Below, in pieces: positions 46,861 to 61,800 of a DNA stretch of 64,000 nucleotides. The DNA is from Ciona savignyi. Its lineage: Eukaryota > Chordata > Ascidiacea > Phlebobranchia > Cionidae. Below the pieces are notes generated by a model that was not told the DNA's origin, made no database searches, and worked only from the letters and a program-made list of their open reading frames with translations. Each line of letters opens with the position of its first letter. Within the stretch, counting starts at the first letter, position 1. The translations under genes and the position numbers were made by a program. The stretch covers positions 2,660,145 through 2,724,144 of the forward strand of contig CH003313.1 of assembly GCA_000149265.1 (NCBI GenBank). Reading direction: 5' to 3'.

Positions 46861-49800
46861 GTGAGCCAGTGCATTTTTACTTTTATTTTTAAGTTCTGTA
46901 AAAAGATAGTTTACAATAATTATGTTTATCCTTGTAAATAGGAAAACAAAGAGCGTTAACACACAGGCATTCGTCAGATTACCTCGCACCCACCATCAGG
47001 TTACTAGAGCTATTCCAGTGTGTTGTATAATTCAAACATTGCTTTAATTTGGTGGAACCCATTAACTAATTTCAGTAGTTTTTTTTTATAAAACTATTCC
47101 TTTAATTTAATTTCTAATATTTAGTTGCATATATGGCGAAGAAGGGCAGCGGATGGAAATGAAATACCAGCAGATGATGCAATTGCTGAAAGGGTGGGTT
47201 TGTGGATATATTTTTGTGATATTTTAGTTCCGTAGTGTTTCAAATTATCAGAAAACCTATTGTTAGATGCATGTATTTTAAAAAAAGTATATTGCTTTAT
47301 TTTAGAGAAAGTTAAACGGTTATTGCCTTTTATCTGGAGAAATTTACTTATGTTGTAACCATTTGCCAAATGAGAAAACACGGCCTGTGGTATCACCTTA
47401 CACCCACCATTAGGTTACCAAAGCTATTGCGATATGTATGATTAAGTTGTAATTACAGTTTGTAGGTTTGGCACCACATATTAATATATGGTAAGTTTCA
47501 AACCCAGGTAAACAAAAACAAAGAAACCAAATACAAATTAAACTTTTCCACAGATTTGAGGAACAGGTTTACCAAGAATGGACCAAATCAGTGGATGAGC
47601 GGTCGCAGTACAACCTCACTCAGCCACTGCTCACAAGGGATCCTGACACCAAACTAATCTCCGTCAATTTCAACCCACAGGTCTTGTGAATGTGGATTGT
47701 GCGTTTTATTACATGTTTGTATATTTAGTGGCATGTTCATTTTGGGAAATTTTAATCCATGGGTGTTGTGAACATGAATTGTGTGAGTTTTTGCAGTTTA
47801 TTACATGGTGGTATATTTTGTTTCGCTTGGTCAGTTTTCTAGTTTTGCAGATTAAGGTAAAATTAATCAATTGCTTTCCACCAGGCTGGTCATCTACATT
47901 ACTACACTCACATAATTATAATTTAGAATTACTTGCTGTAAAGACTTTTTGGCTTTTTTTCTTAATATTGTAAATCAATTATGGTCCTTTTAAATACTGG
48001 GTTTTAGACACAAAACATATGTTTTTCACCATAAATGTGTTTTATTAAAGTACTAATTTAACATATTGTTTTATTTACACACTGTAACACATTTATTTAT
48101 TGTGTAAATATGTTAGGTCAAATTATTAGACACATTTTGTATGTATTAACCCTCACATATCACTGTTGCCCAATACCCTTTTTACATTATGTACCTATAA
48201 ATAGCTTGAGTTGGCGTTAGATTACTCAATCTATTGTCCACAGCTTGTGTCTGTGCTCCGTGAGGTAAAATACTTAGACAAAGGAGACAGCGATGAAATA
48301 CCTTCGGAAGCCGCCCGGATTTTCGAAGCCAAAGAGTCGTACAGACAATATGTTGCTAACCTTGACCTTGCCCAGCAGTGGTATAACAAGGTAAGTCTAA
48401 TTGAGTGTTTATTCAACAAATAAAGGCTTTAAAAGTTGGATTTGCTTTGTGAGTTTTCTTTGTATGAAAATAGATTTTTAAACTAAAAGAAGGAACATTT
48501 CTCTATTCATATAATATTATTTTAATCAGAACCAACAATGAAAGTAGGAATTATACAATCCAAATTGTATAGGATAGGATATTAATGTTTATCTCTGTGA
48601 ATAGGAAAACCTTCATATCACCTCGCGCCCACCATCAGACCTCGCGCCCACCGTCAGACTATTGCAGTGTGTTGTTTTTTTATTCACACCTTCCTTTAAT
48701 TTAGTAGAACCCATTAATTCACTGGTATCGGGCAATGTCCATTAAATGCCTTTGCCCTAGCAACCAGTTTCGTAACTGGCAACCCTTCAGCTGAAAAACA
48801 ACGCACTAACCCATCAGACTAAATTGTCGGACAGTTTTTTCGTTTTATCGTTCCTTTAATTGTATCATTATGCAAGACACTGGATGTCAGATGAGCCGGG
48901 TGAATTAATGGGTTGATCTCAAACGGTATTAACATATGAATTATACACAAAACACTATTAAAGCCATGGTAACCCAATCATGGACAAAAGTTACTCAATT
49001 ACCTGTGTAATGACGTCTTTTTTATTTATAATTCAAAGAAATAAACATGATTATTCTATCCTAATTTTGATTCAACTTAACATCTTGGTTTGCCGACTAC
49101 AAAAACTAAGGAAATATAAAAAATCGGAAAAGGTCAAAAAATGTAAAGAATTTAAATTACCGACATAGAAATAAAACTTTACAAATGCCTAAATGTCGTG
49201 AATGTAATAAAGTGCTAAATCTCTATTTTGTTCTAATTCCCTAAATCTAAAATTATTTATGTTAATAAAAAATTTATATTCTTCCACAGACAAGAAACAC
49301 GTTGCTTGATGTGGAGTTTCCCCTAGTGGAAGGCCAACTCAGCAGCATCGATGACAAACTCATGAAAGCCGAGAAGGAACTTTGTTGGAAGAGTGATGGT
49401 GAGTTAAATCTAGAGTTATGAAGCAAAAGCACCAATTTACATTTAGATTATTATGTTTTTTTTAAATTAGGTTAGTGAATGGGATATTCATGTTTTTCCT
49501 GTGAATGGAAACTAGAGTGGTTAATACACGGACAATCGTCAGATTACCTTCACCCCACCGTCGGGTTACCAGATGCAGTGTGTTGTATATTGCAGTGTGT
49601 TGTATATGAATTAGATGTTGACTTCAATTCAGTAGAACCCTTTAATTCATTGGGTTTTGACAATGTTCATTAAATGCCTTTCCCAAGGAAACAAGTGATT
49701 TGCTAGTGACCAAATTCAAACCTGCAACCATTCGGTTGAAAGCTACGCACTAAACAGCCAGACTAATGGGTCGGACACCTTTAAAATACATTGAGTAAAT

Positions 49801-52800
49801 ATTGCATTGTCCTCCGTTTTTATTCACCTTGTATTCTCAGGTGTATGGGAATACATCGAACAAACGCGCGACCAAGTCCACGACCTTGAACTTCGGGTGC
49901 AGAAAGCCAAAGACAATGTTGTGAAAATCAACAAAATTATGTCAGAATGGGTTTTACCAGTCTTTGAAAGAAAAGAAAACAAAAAGGTAAATAAGATATT
50001 CCTCTCAACCTAAATTACAACAACATGTATTTATTTTTCGCAATTTTTGTAAAACTCAGTAAATTTACCATATTTTAGATTTATTATATCTTCCATGCAG
50101 TTTTTCTAATATTGATTCAATATATCTCTCACCCAGGATGCTTTGCTTAATTTGGATGACAGGGAGGACAGGTTAAGTAAACGATATGCGATCATTCAAG
50201 AATGCGCAAACAAAGTTCATGCTCTATTGCAGGTACGTTCATAGACATATATTACACACAGAGGGGTGTATTTAGGATATTCATGAGTATCCCTGTGACT
50301 GGGAAAACGCAAGAGGCGTTAACGTACATGCAATCGTTGGATTACTTGCTTCCAAGGTCAGGTTACCGGAGGTATTGCAGTGTGTTGAGTATGATTGAGA
50401 CATTCCTTCCATTAATCTGCTGGGTCCACGCAATGTTTTTAAGTGCCTTGCCCAATGACATAACCGACTAGCTAGCGACCAGTTTCGCACCTACAACCTT
50501 TCGGCTGACAGGCGACGCACTTACCTATTAAGCTTACCGATCGGACAATAGTTCAACTCATTAAATGATTAAAAGCAAAATCTGTGAAGCGCGTTGCCTA
50601 AAGACACATTCAAATAACAAGCAGCTGCGTTCAAACACTCTATTGTGAAGCCAAGTATTGTGAAGAAATGATAAAAATATCCCATCCACATGTGAAGAAC
50701 AAATATAGTAAAGAGGAAATATACGTGGAGAATAAAAAATGAAAAAAATATATATGTGGAGAATAAATGTATGTGAAGAATAAATATTGTGAAGAATAAA
50801 TGTAAGTGAATTTTTTAAAGGATAAATATATCCCATTCATCCACAGGAGAACCAGGAATTATTCAAAGCTTCCCCCGATAGCGATGTATGGAAGGCTTAC
50901 GTGAACTATGTGGACGACATGGTGGTGGATGGATGTTTTAACGCCATCGAGTGTTCAATGAAGTTCCTGCTCCACCAAACCGACCACCGACAGGGGCTTC
51001 CCCCATTATTCCAAGCTCAACTTGAACTCCATGCGCCTGACATGGTCTTTAAGTAAGTAACATGAAACAAACTTAGCCCAGTGGTTTAGGGCGGTGGTTC
51101 AAACCTTTTTACTGCTTCGGACCGGTGAAGATTTGAAAATTTTGCGGCTGCTAAATATGGGGAATGCTAATTAGGTGGGTTAGTGCAACGCATTTCAGTC
51201 AAAGGGTCGTTGGATCGAAACTGGTCGTTGGTTCTGTCCTTGTGTAAGCCACTTAACGGACATTGCCCGAACTCAGTGGATTAATGGGTTCTACTTAATT
51301 GAAGGAACATGTATATTATATACAACATACTGCAATAGCTCCGGTTTTTGCGACGGTGGGCGAGAGATGATCTCACGAATGCTCAAGTGGTAACCCCTTT
51401 GGTTTTTCCATTTACAGGGTTAAACATGAATATCTTATTCTATATCAAACATTGAAAGTCACTATAATACTTACTTGATTTAATTCCAGACCTTCATTGG
51501 ACTTCGGCATGGGTGAAGGGTTTTTCGAAATGGTTGAGGAATTGCTCACAGATATTTACAACCTGTCAACTCTTGTGAAACGGCTTTCCACTGACAATGG
51601 AATGGAGCATTATCATGTAAGTTGATTCATAAAAAGAGCTTTTGGAAATAAGATCAAGTGTTCTGGTAGTTTTGTAAGTACAACATACATTATAGATAAA
51701 AATGTGTCTGCATGGCGACACATAGTATCAAAATAAGGCAGGTTGGAGGGCAGTTCGACCTGGAAAGGATTTTTTTTTATTGTTTTGTAATAAAATGTAA
51801 ATTTTAAAAAAAAATATTGTATAAAAAATAATAAAAAATTATGAAAAATATTCTTCAATTCCACTCTAATTAGGCGGACATGATGGACATGGCTGAACTT
51901 TCCGAGATGAAAACTGAGATATTAGAACGAGTCCAAGCAGTGATGGACAAAGCATGTGAATATCGAAACGGGTGAGAAAGCTTTATTAATAGAATTCCAT
52001 AATGCATGCAATCTGTAGGTTAAAGAAGGTAAAAGAAGGTAAAGTGTACTTTGTTGCTATGAATTATAAGTTTAATTTTGTTAGTTTACAGTTTATTTAT
52101 AACTCTTTGGCCGTTTTGCCAAATGTTTAAAGTGACCAATACATATACCACCTCATATATAAAAACTGACTTAGGGATGAGAAAATCATGGGTTCAAACC
52201 TTGGACTAGGTAAAAAAATGATGATGTACGGTTGTGTGGCTAAATGGTTAACCCAACCGATACATATACAAATCGATCCTAGTGACGAGCCCATCCTGGA
52301 TATGAAACTTGGTATAAAAAAAGTTTATTTATAACTGTTATTTAAATAGACAGGTTACATTAACATTGTGCACTGGGGAAAATTTAGAAGAATAATGTTT
52401 ACTACAGAATTGTTTTTTTATTGATCTAAGTTTCAAACTAATGATGGGTCGTCTGTTTTTGTATCGGTTGCATTAACCATTCGGCCATACGACCGAACAT
52501 TTATGACAGCTTTATTTAATGATTATAATCCCTCAGTTTTGACAACTATGCGTATCTGTGGGTGGATGATCGCAACGAGTTCATGAAGCAATTCCTCACG
52601 TACGGCCACGTGCTCACCACAGAGGAGATTGAGGCGCACGCAGAGGACGGCGTGCCAGAGAATCCTCCAACTCTCGACATGTTTAAAGAACAGGTTTTTA
52701 CTTTAACCCACAAGCTAGTTTTACTTCTCGGTTTTAGGTTATTTTTTTAGTGAAAAAATTTATGCGCAAACCCTCCAAGCTTGGTATGTTTAAAGATAGG

Positions 52801-55800
52801 GTTCGTCTAGGTTTGACGCCCACATTTGCTGTAGTTAATATTTATATTTCCTTTTTGTTATTGATATTTTGAATTAGACTTTAAACTTTTAACCAAAACA
52901 TAAAAAAAAACAGTGGATTGGACTTGGTGTAAAATTTAAACCAAAAACACAAACAAACCCCAACCAGGTCGATCAGTATGAGAAGATCTACTGTGAAGTC
53001 GAAGAGATAAATCCGATCGCGATCTTTGATTCCTGGTTTCGAGTTGATGCCAAACCGTTCAAACAGGCTCTGCTCAACATCATCAAAAGATGGAGTTTTA
53101 TGTTTAAACAACATCTTATTGACCATGTCACCAACAGGTTTGTGGAAATGAACAGAAAACTTTAACACATTAGTGTGTTGGGACAGTGGTTCTCATTTTG
53201 TGTAACAACATTATTTTACAGTTGAAATTTTTTGCTGTTACAACTTCTGCATTCATTTTTTTACAGTTTGTCAGACTTAGAAAAGTTCATCAAGGTTGTG
53301 GATAAGGGAATGGCAATTGAAGTGAACGAAGATTTGGATTATGACTGCTTAGTGGCACTTATTGAAAATCTGAGGGTAGGTGGACAACACTTTTGTCTGG
53401 TGGCCCGTTCGATTAGTCGGCTGGTTTAGTGCGCCGCCTTTTAGCCCAAGGGTTGGAGGTTCGAAGTCAAAACTTAGCTTTGTAAAAAGTACTTGTCTCT
53501 CAAGGACTATAGTATATAGTGGGAAACACCTTAAATTGTAATTTATTTGGATTTGACAAGTCTGCTTAGTGCCTTGCCCAAGGAAACAACCAAGTAGTAT
53601 TGACGGTCCAATACCAATCTGTCAACTGGTTGGACTAACCCATTCATAATGCTACGAAGATAATAATTCCTTCTGTTTGCAGGATGTGAAATCGAGGCAA
53701 AACACAACAGATGAGATGTTCGAGCCACTTGAAACAAACAATCGAACTTTTGAAAACTTACGACCAGGAAATGTCTGAAGATATCCATAAACAACTCGAG
53801 GTACAGTTTTCCATTGAGATTTTGGTATTTTTATATTAGGTACAAGGTTTAAGAGCATTTTTTTGCAAAATTATCAAATTTTTTTTTTTTATCAAATATA
53901 TTTATCAAATACAGGAATTTTATTACATTTACTTCTAACATTTACTTCTAACATTATCTTTACTTCTAACATTATCTTCTAATTATTTTTCTAAGAAATC
54001 TTCTAACATTATTTGATAAATTTCATTTCAATAAAATATATTTCATTGCAATTTATGTTAGTTTTTGTACTTGGCTTTCTAAAACTGTGTCGTGCAGTTT
54101 TGTTTCTGTTTTTTTGTTTCATTTCAAGTTTGATTGACATCTATCGGTTTGACTGACATCTATCATTACCATATCAGGAGCTTCCAGAGAAATGGAACAA
54201 CACAAAGAAATGCGCGGCAACCGTCAAGCAAGCTGTGGCGCCTCTGCAGTCGAATGAAGTTGCTATACTAAGAAGGAAATGTAGCTCATTTGATGTGAGT
54301 TATGCTCTCATCGGTTCTGTATATGGGTTAAAAATTAGTTCCTTTGATTTCACATTCAACAGCAGCCTGTCCCGACCCATTAGTCTGGTGGATTAGTACG
54401 TCGCCTTTCAACCGAAAGTTAATACAAAACTTGTTGATAACTAGGTGGTTGTGTCCTTGGGCAAGGCACCTAACGGAAATTGCCTAAACCCAGTGGAATT
54501 ATGGGTTCTATTAAATTAAAGGAATGTCTAAATCATACACAACACATTACAATAGCTCTGGTAACCTGAGGATGGGCGTGAGATGATCTGACGATTGCTC
54601 ATGTGTTAACGGACTTAATTTTCTAATTCACGGGTATAAACATATCCCGTTCTATATTGTCCACAATGGATCGATCATTAAACAAGTGTCTCCAAATAAT
54701 CTTTCCTACATCAGGTTCAACAACACGAGTTCCGCGAACGCTTCAGGAAAGACGCTCCGTTCCGATTTGCAGCCAACCGTCCATACCAAACCCTCGACCA
54801 TTGTCACATGGAGATAACAGGGATGGAGAATGAGATGAAGCGACTTTACGAATCAGCCGCTATTTTCGAAATCAATGCTCCAGACTTTAAACAAATCAAA
54901 CAATGCCGACGAGAGGTGAAGATTATTTATGTCTGAACACTAAAATTGATGGGTTGTATCAAATTGAAGGAAAGTGTAAATCATGTACAACATACTGCAA
55001 TATCTCCATTAACCTATGTGTTAACCCCTTGGTTTTTCCATTTAACATGAATAACCTACCATTTCGTTGTCACAATTTGTAAAACAACTTTGGAATTCAT
55101 TTTTTTATTCGTTTTTTTAGACAGGTTTTCTTTACCAAAACCTGAAAATACAAATTACAGAATGTAATATCACACAAGCAGTGTTAAAAACACATAACGA
55201 TAATCATTCGATAATATTTTTGTCATTATTATCATTAAATGTTCATTTTATCATTACCGTTTATATTGAATGATTTATAGTCACCTGAATTTTATTAAAA
55301 TAAACACAAATCATATTCATTATGTCCAGAAGATAATTAGTAATGTTATTACAAGGAAAAAATAAAAAATGACAAAAAACAAAATGCAAAAAATATCACA
55401 TGTTTATTGTACATGCAAACAGGTCATCCTAATACCCCCCTCCCTCCCCTCCCCCTTCAGGTAATTCTACTCAAATCACTTTGGGACATGATTACCCTCG
55501 TGAAAACGAGCATAGAAGATTGGAAGAAGACAAAGTGGGCAAATATCAATGTGGAACAGATGGAGCTTGATTGTAAGAAATTCGCCAAAGACATTCGTGC
55601 CTTGGATAAAGAGGTGAAAAATGCTAGATTTAAATTATTAATTATTACTGTATAATAATTGCCCAAAATAGTGCAACAAATTTAAATCAATTGAAATCCA
55701 CTTTTTAAAGATAGTTGAATATCCAAGATTAAACACATATCCAAGATTATTTCTTTGGTCTTAGAACAACTTTCTTTACAAAATACAATGCTAAGATTTA

Positions 55801-58800
55801 TTATTGCTATTGTATTTATGGCTTAAATAGCTTAATTTTTAACTTTTAAAAATGAATGAACTAAAAAAATTAATGTTTAAAAATGAATGAACTAAATAAG
55901 ATTACAGTAATCATAACAATAATTTTTTGTATTTTGCCAGAGTTTTAAATTGATTTTTCTACCCCATTAATTTTAATTTTATGTAAGCAAACCACTTAAT
56001 TCTAAAACAAGACTTAAATTGTTTAATGTGTGCATGTCCTGTATCCACAGATGCGAGCATGGGATTCATTCGGTGGACTTGACTCAGTGGTGAAGAACAT
56101 GTTGACGTCTCTTCGTGCTGTCAGCGAGCTACAGAACCCGGCAATCAGGGACAGACATTGGCAGCAGCTCATGCAGGCGACCAAGGTTTCATCACTTTTA
56201 CATTTTGATTGCAAAATATCAAATGGTTCAGTGTGTTCACTTTAAAGACATATCTGTAAATGGGAAAACGGAGAGCGGCATTATCACACAGCAATCACCC
56301 GATTACCTCACGTCCCCCGTTGGATTACCGGAGCCATTATAGTGTGTTGCTTGTTATGCAGCATGTCCCTCCAGGTAATTAATGCAGCCCTTGGTAATTT
56401 TTCATTTAAATCCAATGAATCTGGGCAACATGCCTTGCACATACTAAACTAATCCATCACAACTTAAGCATGAGCTAAACCAACATGTTTTAGGATAGGA
56501 TATTCATGTTTATCCCCCCATGAATGGGAAAAGGGTTAACACATGGAAACAAATTTTAAAAAGTTCTATTGTTTTATTGGCTGGAACATCTAAGGGTTAA
56601 CTCACAGGTAATCGTAAGATTACCGATTACCTGGCGCTCACCGTTGGGTTACCGAAGCTATTCTAGTGTGTTTAATTTACAGGTTTCTTTAATTCGGTAG
56701 AACACATTAATCCACTGGGTTCAGGCAATGCTCATAAGTGCCTTGCCCAAGAACACAACCTACTATCTAGCGACCAGTTTCAAACCTGCAATCCTTCGGA
56801 CTTCCCAGGTGAAATTCTCGATGGACGAGGACACCACGCTCGCCGACCTCCTGATGCTCAATCTCCACAACTTCGAGGATGAAGTTCGAGGAATCGTCGA
56901 CAAATCTGTCAAGGAAATGGGAATGGAAAAGGTAGGATTGGTTATCATTATTAGGATGGTAGCTGGGTGCAAAATAGTATTTGTGTAATGTTTTTTAAAA
57001 AGTAGTATTTAATATTTTGTAATAAAGAAGTTATCATATTTTACAGTACGGTCGCATGGTTGAATGGTTAACATGACTAATATATATACCAACTTTCATA
57101 CAAAAAATAGTCTTCGAACCCATCATAGGTTTGAAACTAAGCTCAGTGACAAAATGATTGCATTAAATTACAAAATTCTAAAATCATTTGCTCAGATATT
57201 GAAAGAACTTGACATCACTTGGGGCAGCATGGAGTTCAAATACGAACCCCACACTCGTACCAAGATCCCCCTTCTTCAGTCAGATGAGGAACTGATTGAA
57301 ACATTAGAAGAAAACCAGGTAAAATTACCAGAAGGGTTACATATTTGTAACTGGCCTTTCAACCAAAGGGTTACATATTTGTAACTGGCCTTTCAACCGA
57401 AGGGTTACATATTTGTAACTTGCCTTTCAACCGAAGGGTTACATATTTGTAACTGGCCTTACAACCGAAGGGTTACAGATGTGTAACTGGCCTTTCAACC
57501 GAATGGTTACAGATTTGTAACTGGCCTTTCAACCGAAGGGTTACAGATTTGTAACTGGCCTTTTAACCGAAGGGTTACATATTTGTAACTGGCTTTCAAC
57601 CGAAGGGTTACATATTTGTAACTTGCCTTTAACCGAAGGGGTACAGATTTGTAACTGGCCTTTTAACCGAAGGGTTACATATTTGTAACTGGCTTTCAAC
57701 CGAAGGGTTACATATTTGTAACTTGCCTTTAACCGAAGGGGTACAGATTTGTAACTGGCCTTTTAACCGAAGGGTTACATATTTGTAACTGGCTTTCAAC
57801 CGAAGGGTTACAGATTTGTAACTGGCTTTCAACCGAAGGGTTACAGATTTGTAACTGGCTTTCCACCGAAGGGTTACAGATTTGTAACTGGCTTTTAACC
57901 GAAGGGTTACATATTTGTAACTTGCCTTTAACCAAAGGGTTACAGATTTGTAACTGGCTTTCAACCGAAGGGTTACATATTTGTAACTTGCCTTTCAACC
58001 GAAGGGTTACATATTTGTAACTGGCTTTCAACCGAAGGGTTACATATTTGTAACTTGGCTTTCAACCGAAGGGTTTCATATTTGTAACTTGCCTTTCAAC
58101 CGAAGGGTTACATATTTGTACTATGCCTTTTAACCGAAGGGTTACATATTTGTAACTTGCCTTTTAACCGAAGGGTTACATATTTGTAACTTGCCTTTAA
58201 CCGAAGGGTTACATATTTAAAACTGGCATTTAACCGAAGGGTTACAGATTTGTAACTGGCTTTCAACCGAATGGCTTTCAACCGAAGGGTTACAGATTTG
58301 TAACTGGCCTTTTAACCGAAGGGTTACAGATTTGTAACTGGCTTTCAACCGAAGGGTTACAGATTTGGTATAATAGATAAAAAAGGTGTGGCTGTTTAAC
58401 ATTAATTTAATAAAAAGAAATTGCCACAGAAAAATTTAAATCAAAATTAATTAAATTAAAATCTTGACAAAAAGTGTGCAAGCATGACCCAGTACTGAGA
58501 GGGAGCCGACTTTATAAGATTTACCTGACACTTTGAAACACCCAGGTCCAACTCCAAAACCTGATGACGTCAAAATACATCGGTTACTTCCTCGACCAAG
58601 TATCCACTTGGCAGAAGAGTCTTTCCACGGCTGATTCCGTGATCACCATATGGTTTGAGGTCCAACGTACCTGGTCATACTTGGAAGCCATCTTCATTGG
58701 ATCGGAGGACATCAGGTCACAACTTCCGGAAGATTCTAAGAGATTCGAAGGAATCGATATTGACTTCAAGGTCAGTTGGCTAGCTGGATATGATATGATA

Positions 58801-61800
58801 ATTAAAGTTATCCCTGCGAATGGGGAACTGTTGGGTTACCGGAGCTATTGCAATATGTTGTGTATGATTCCAACATTTCCTCAATATGGTAGAATCATTG
58901 CACTGTGCATAAACGAGTAAGGATCTGGAGAAAAAACTAAAATCACCACAAAAATCTGGTAAATTGTAAATTTTTGATAAAATAAATACAGTTGGACAAA
59001 ACATTTTATCAAATTTTTCCACTAAAGTAATGCTGCAATGTGTATTAATCTCTACTCACAACAGGAATTGGTTGCCCAAATGGAAGCTACACCCAATGTG
59101 GTAAAGGCCACCAACAAGCCAGGTTTATATGACAAGTTGGAAGACCTGCAGAACCGACTTGCGCTGTGTGAGAAAGCACTAGCTGAGTACCTGGACACCA
59201 AGCGACTTGCGTTTCCCAGATTCTACTTCGTGTCTTCTGCTGATCTGCTTGATATCCTGTCTAATGGTGAGTTTGAAACTATTCCTCCATGGAATAATGC
59301 ATAGGAGAGGATGTTTCATATTTATCACCGTGAATGGGAAAACCAAGGGGCGTTAACACACTTGTAACTGTCAGATCACCCTGCACCCATCGATGGGGTA
59401 TATTTTATGCTATAATTCAATCCCACAAATATATGTGTTAATCTATGGACGTTGTATGTTAGATATTTTACCTGTTTAGTTTTTTTATTTTTTGCCCTAG
59501 TATTAAAAAATGGCAAACGAATCAAATCATGACACAGGAACACGAAAAGACGGCAAAACAAAGAGTCGTTAAAACACGCTATTTGAAAGAAAATGGACAT
59601 AACTAAATAAATATAGCAGACGCGGCCGCCAAACCTACAATACTGTTAAAAACAATACTGTTAAAACAAAAATGAATTAACATGATATAAAGCTCTGGAG
59701 AAGAGTGTGTGGTAAATCGCGACCAGTAATGAGGGTAGCTTTAGGAGACTTAATATTCCTTATTTAAATAAACCTTAACTACCATACTTTTGCCGTTTTA
59801 TCCTGCCTCCTTAACTTGAAATGATTGTGCTATTCTTCTTTATTGTAACGAAGAAGCAAAAAAACAAAATAAATAAAATTTAAAAATCCCCTTCCCAGGT
59901 ACCAACCCTGTTGCCGTGTCCCGCCATCTGGCTAAGTTATTTGACAACATGGCTCAGTTGAAGTTTAAACCAGACGATAGTGGAAATCCGACCAAAACTG
60001 CTCTTGGAATGTTCAGCAAAGAGAAAGAGTAAGTAAATGTGAAACTTCTTAACAAAGTTTGTTTTTGCTGATGTTAATTGTGTAACAAACTATTTTCTTT
60101 GTTTTTTAAGCAAAGTTTTTTAAAATTGTCATTTTTTAATTTATTCCGAACGTAATTTTTTTTTGCTACTTAAAACATTTAACTCAGCTTACTAGACCCA
60201 TTTTATTCAAAATAACAGTAAAAAACACTAACATTTAAAGAATAAATATTCGTCCAGCCGGTTGGTATAGCGGTTAAGTGCGCCGCCTTCCAACCGAAAA
60301 GTGGTAGGTGCGAAACTGGTCGCTAGCTAGTCGGTTGTGTCCTTGGGCAAGGCACTTTACGGACATTACCTGAACCCAGTGGATTAATGGGTTCTACCAA
60401 ATTGAAAGAACGTGTCTATCATATACTACACACTGCAATAGCTCGACGATGGGCGCGAGGTGATCTGACGATTGCCCGTGTGATAACCCACTTTGTTTTC
60501 CCATTCACGGGGATAAACATGAATATCCTATCCTGTCCTATATTTTATTTTAAATCAAGATCAAAATTTTTTTAAAATCAAAATAACACTAAAAAACACA
60601 TTTCATTTATAAACAATAACATTCTATTTGAAATCACTGAAATCCCTACATAGATACGTTGAATTTGACACCCCTTGCGAATGCGTTGGACCTGTGGAGA
60701 CCTGGTTGAACACTCTCATGGAGATCATGCGATCCACCGTCCGCCAGCAGATGACAGAGGGGAATGTCACTTATGAGGAGAAGCCAAGAGAACAATGGAT
60801 TTTCGACTACCCAGCTCAGGTGAGTTAGCATAGGATATTCATGATTATCCCTAGAAAGCCAAAGGGGGTCATCACACGAGCAATCGTCAGATCACCTTGT
60901 GCCCACCTTCTGGTTACCGAAGCTATTGCAGAATGTTGTGTATGATTCACATGTTTCTTTAAGAAAGTAGAACCCATGAATTCGCTGGATTTAGGCAATG
61001 TCTGTTAAGTGCCTTGCCCCAGGGCCCCAACTGTGAATAGCTGTGACCAGTTTGAACCTTTAGCACTTTGGTCGAAAGGCACATACTAACCCACTGAGCT
61101 AATCGAAGGGACTTTGTTGAAATCACTGTTGTTTATCAGCATCTGTCTTATGTCATAAAATGACATATGTTCACTATAGTATGATATTCGCTTTTTTATA
61201 TATTTTGGTTCATCCACTAGATTCAATTTTTTTTCAACTCTCGCTATCAGAGTCTTAGAGTGGCTTAAATACAAACAAAACTTTTATTCAGGTTAAATAT
61301 ACTAAGAGCTTGGTAGTTTAACATTATACTTTCAGGTTTCACTGCTTGGCACTCAGATATGGTGGACAACTGAGGTTAATATATCTTTTTCAAGGCTGGA
61401 GGAAGGCTATGAAAATGCCATCAAGGATTACTACAAAAAGCAGGTAAAGGGTTTTAGCTTTGAAACTGATCGCTAGCTAGTCAGTTGTGTTCTGGTCAAG
61501 GTCAAGGTACTTAACAATGAATATTGTTTCCCTTTTACGTACTTACTAACTGCTGATTTTTCGTTATCGGTCAGAAGATCCATAACATGGATCTTAATCA
61601 TTAGAATATTCTGTGTTGCAGTGGGTTGCTTAAAATCTATTACAAAGCGCTGCCTTTTCTATTATTGATTTTTGTTTTATTTCAGATCAACCAACTAAAC
61701 ACATTGATTGGTTTGTTGATTGGAAACTTGACAAGCAACGATCGTCAAAACATTATGACAATTTGTACGATTGACGTGCACGCCAAGGATGTTGTGGGGA

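Noticed and set aside
57629-58031. Long minus-strand open frames with repeated [10 protein letters not shown] / KASYKSVTL words
   Set aside because: They are translations of the minisatellite; unit lengths near a multiple of three leave several frames open. No start context or homologue is visible.
57325-58375. CRISPR-like array
   Set aside because: Units are directly adjacent with no unique spacers, and the setting is an intron of an animal gene.
60253-60330. A possible tRNA gene (GGTTGGTATAGCGGTTAAGTG ... GTGCGAAACTGG)
   Set aside because: The sequence continues into the SINE-1 body and lacks a closing acceptor stem, so it is a tRNA-derived SINE head, not a tRNA gene.
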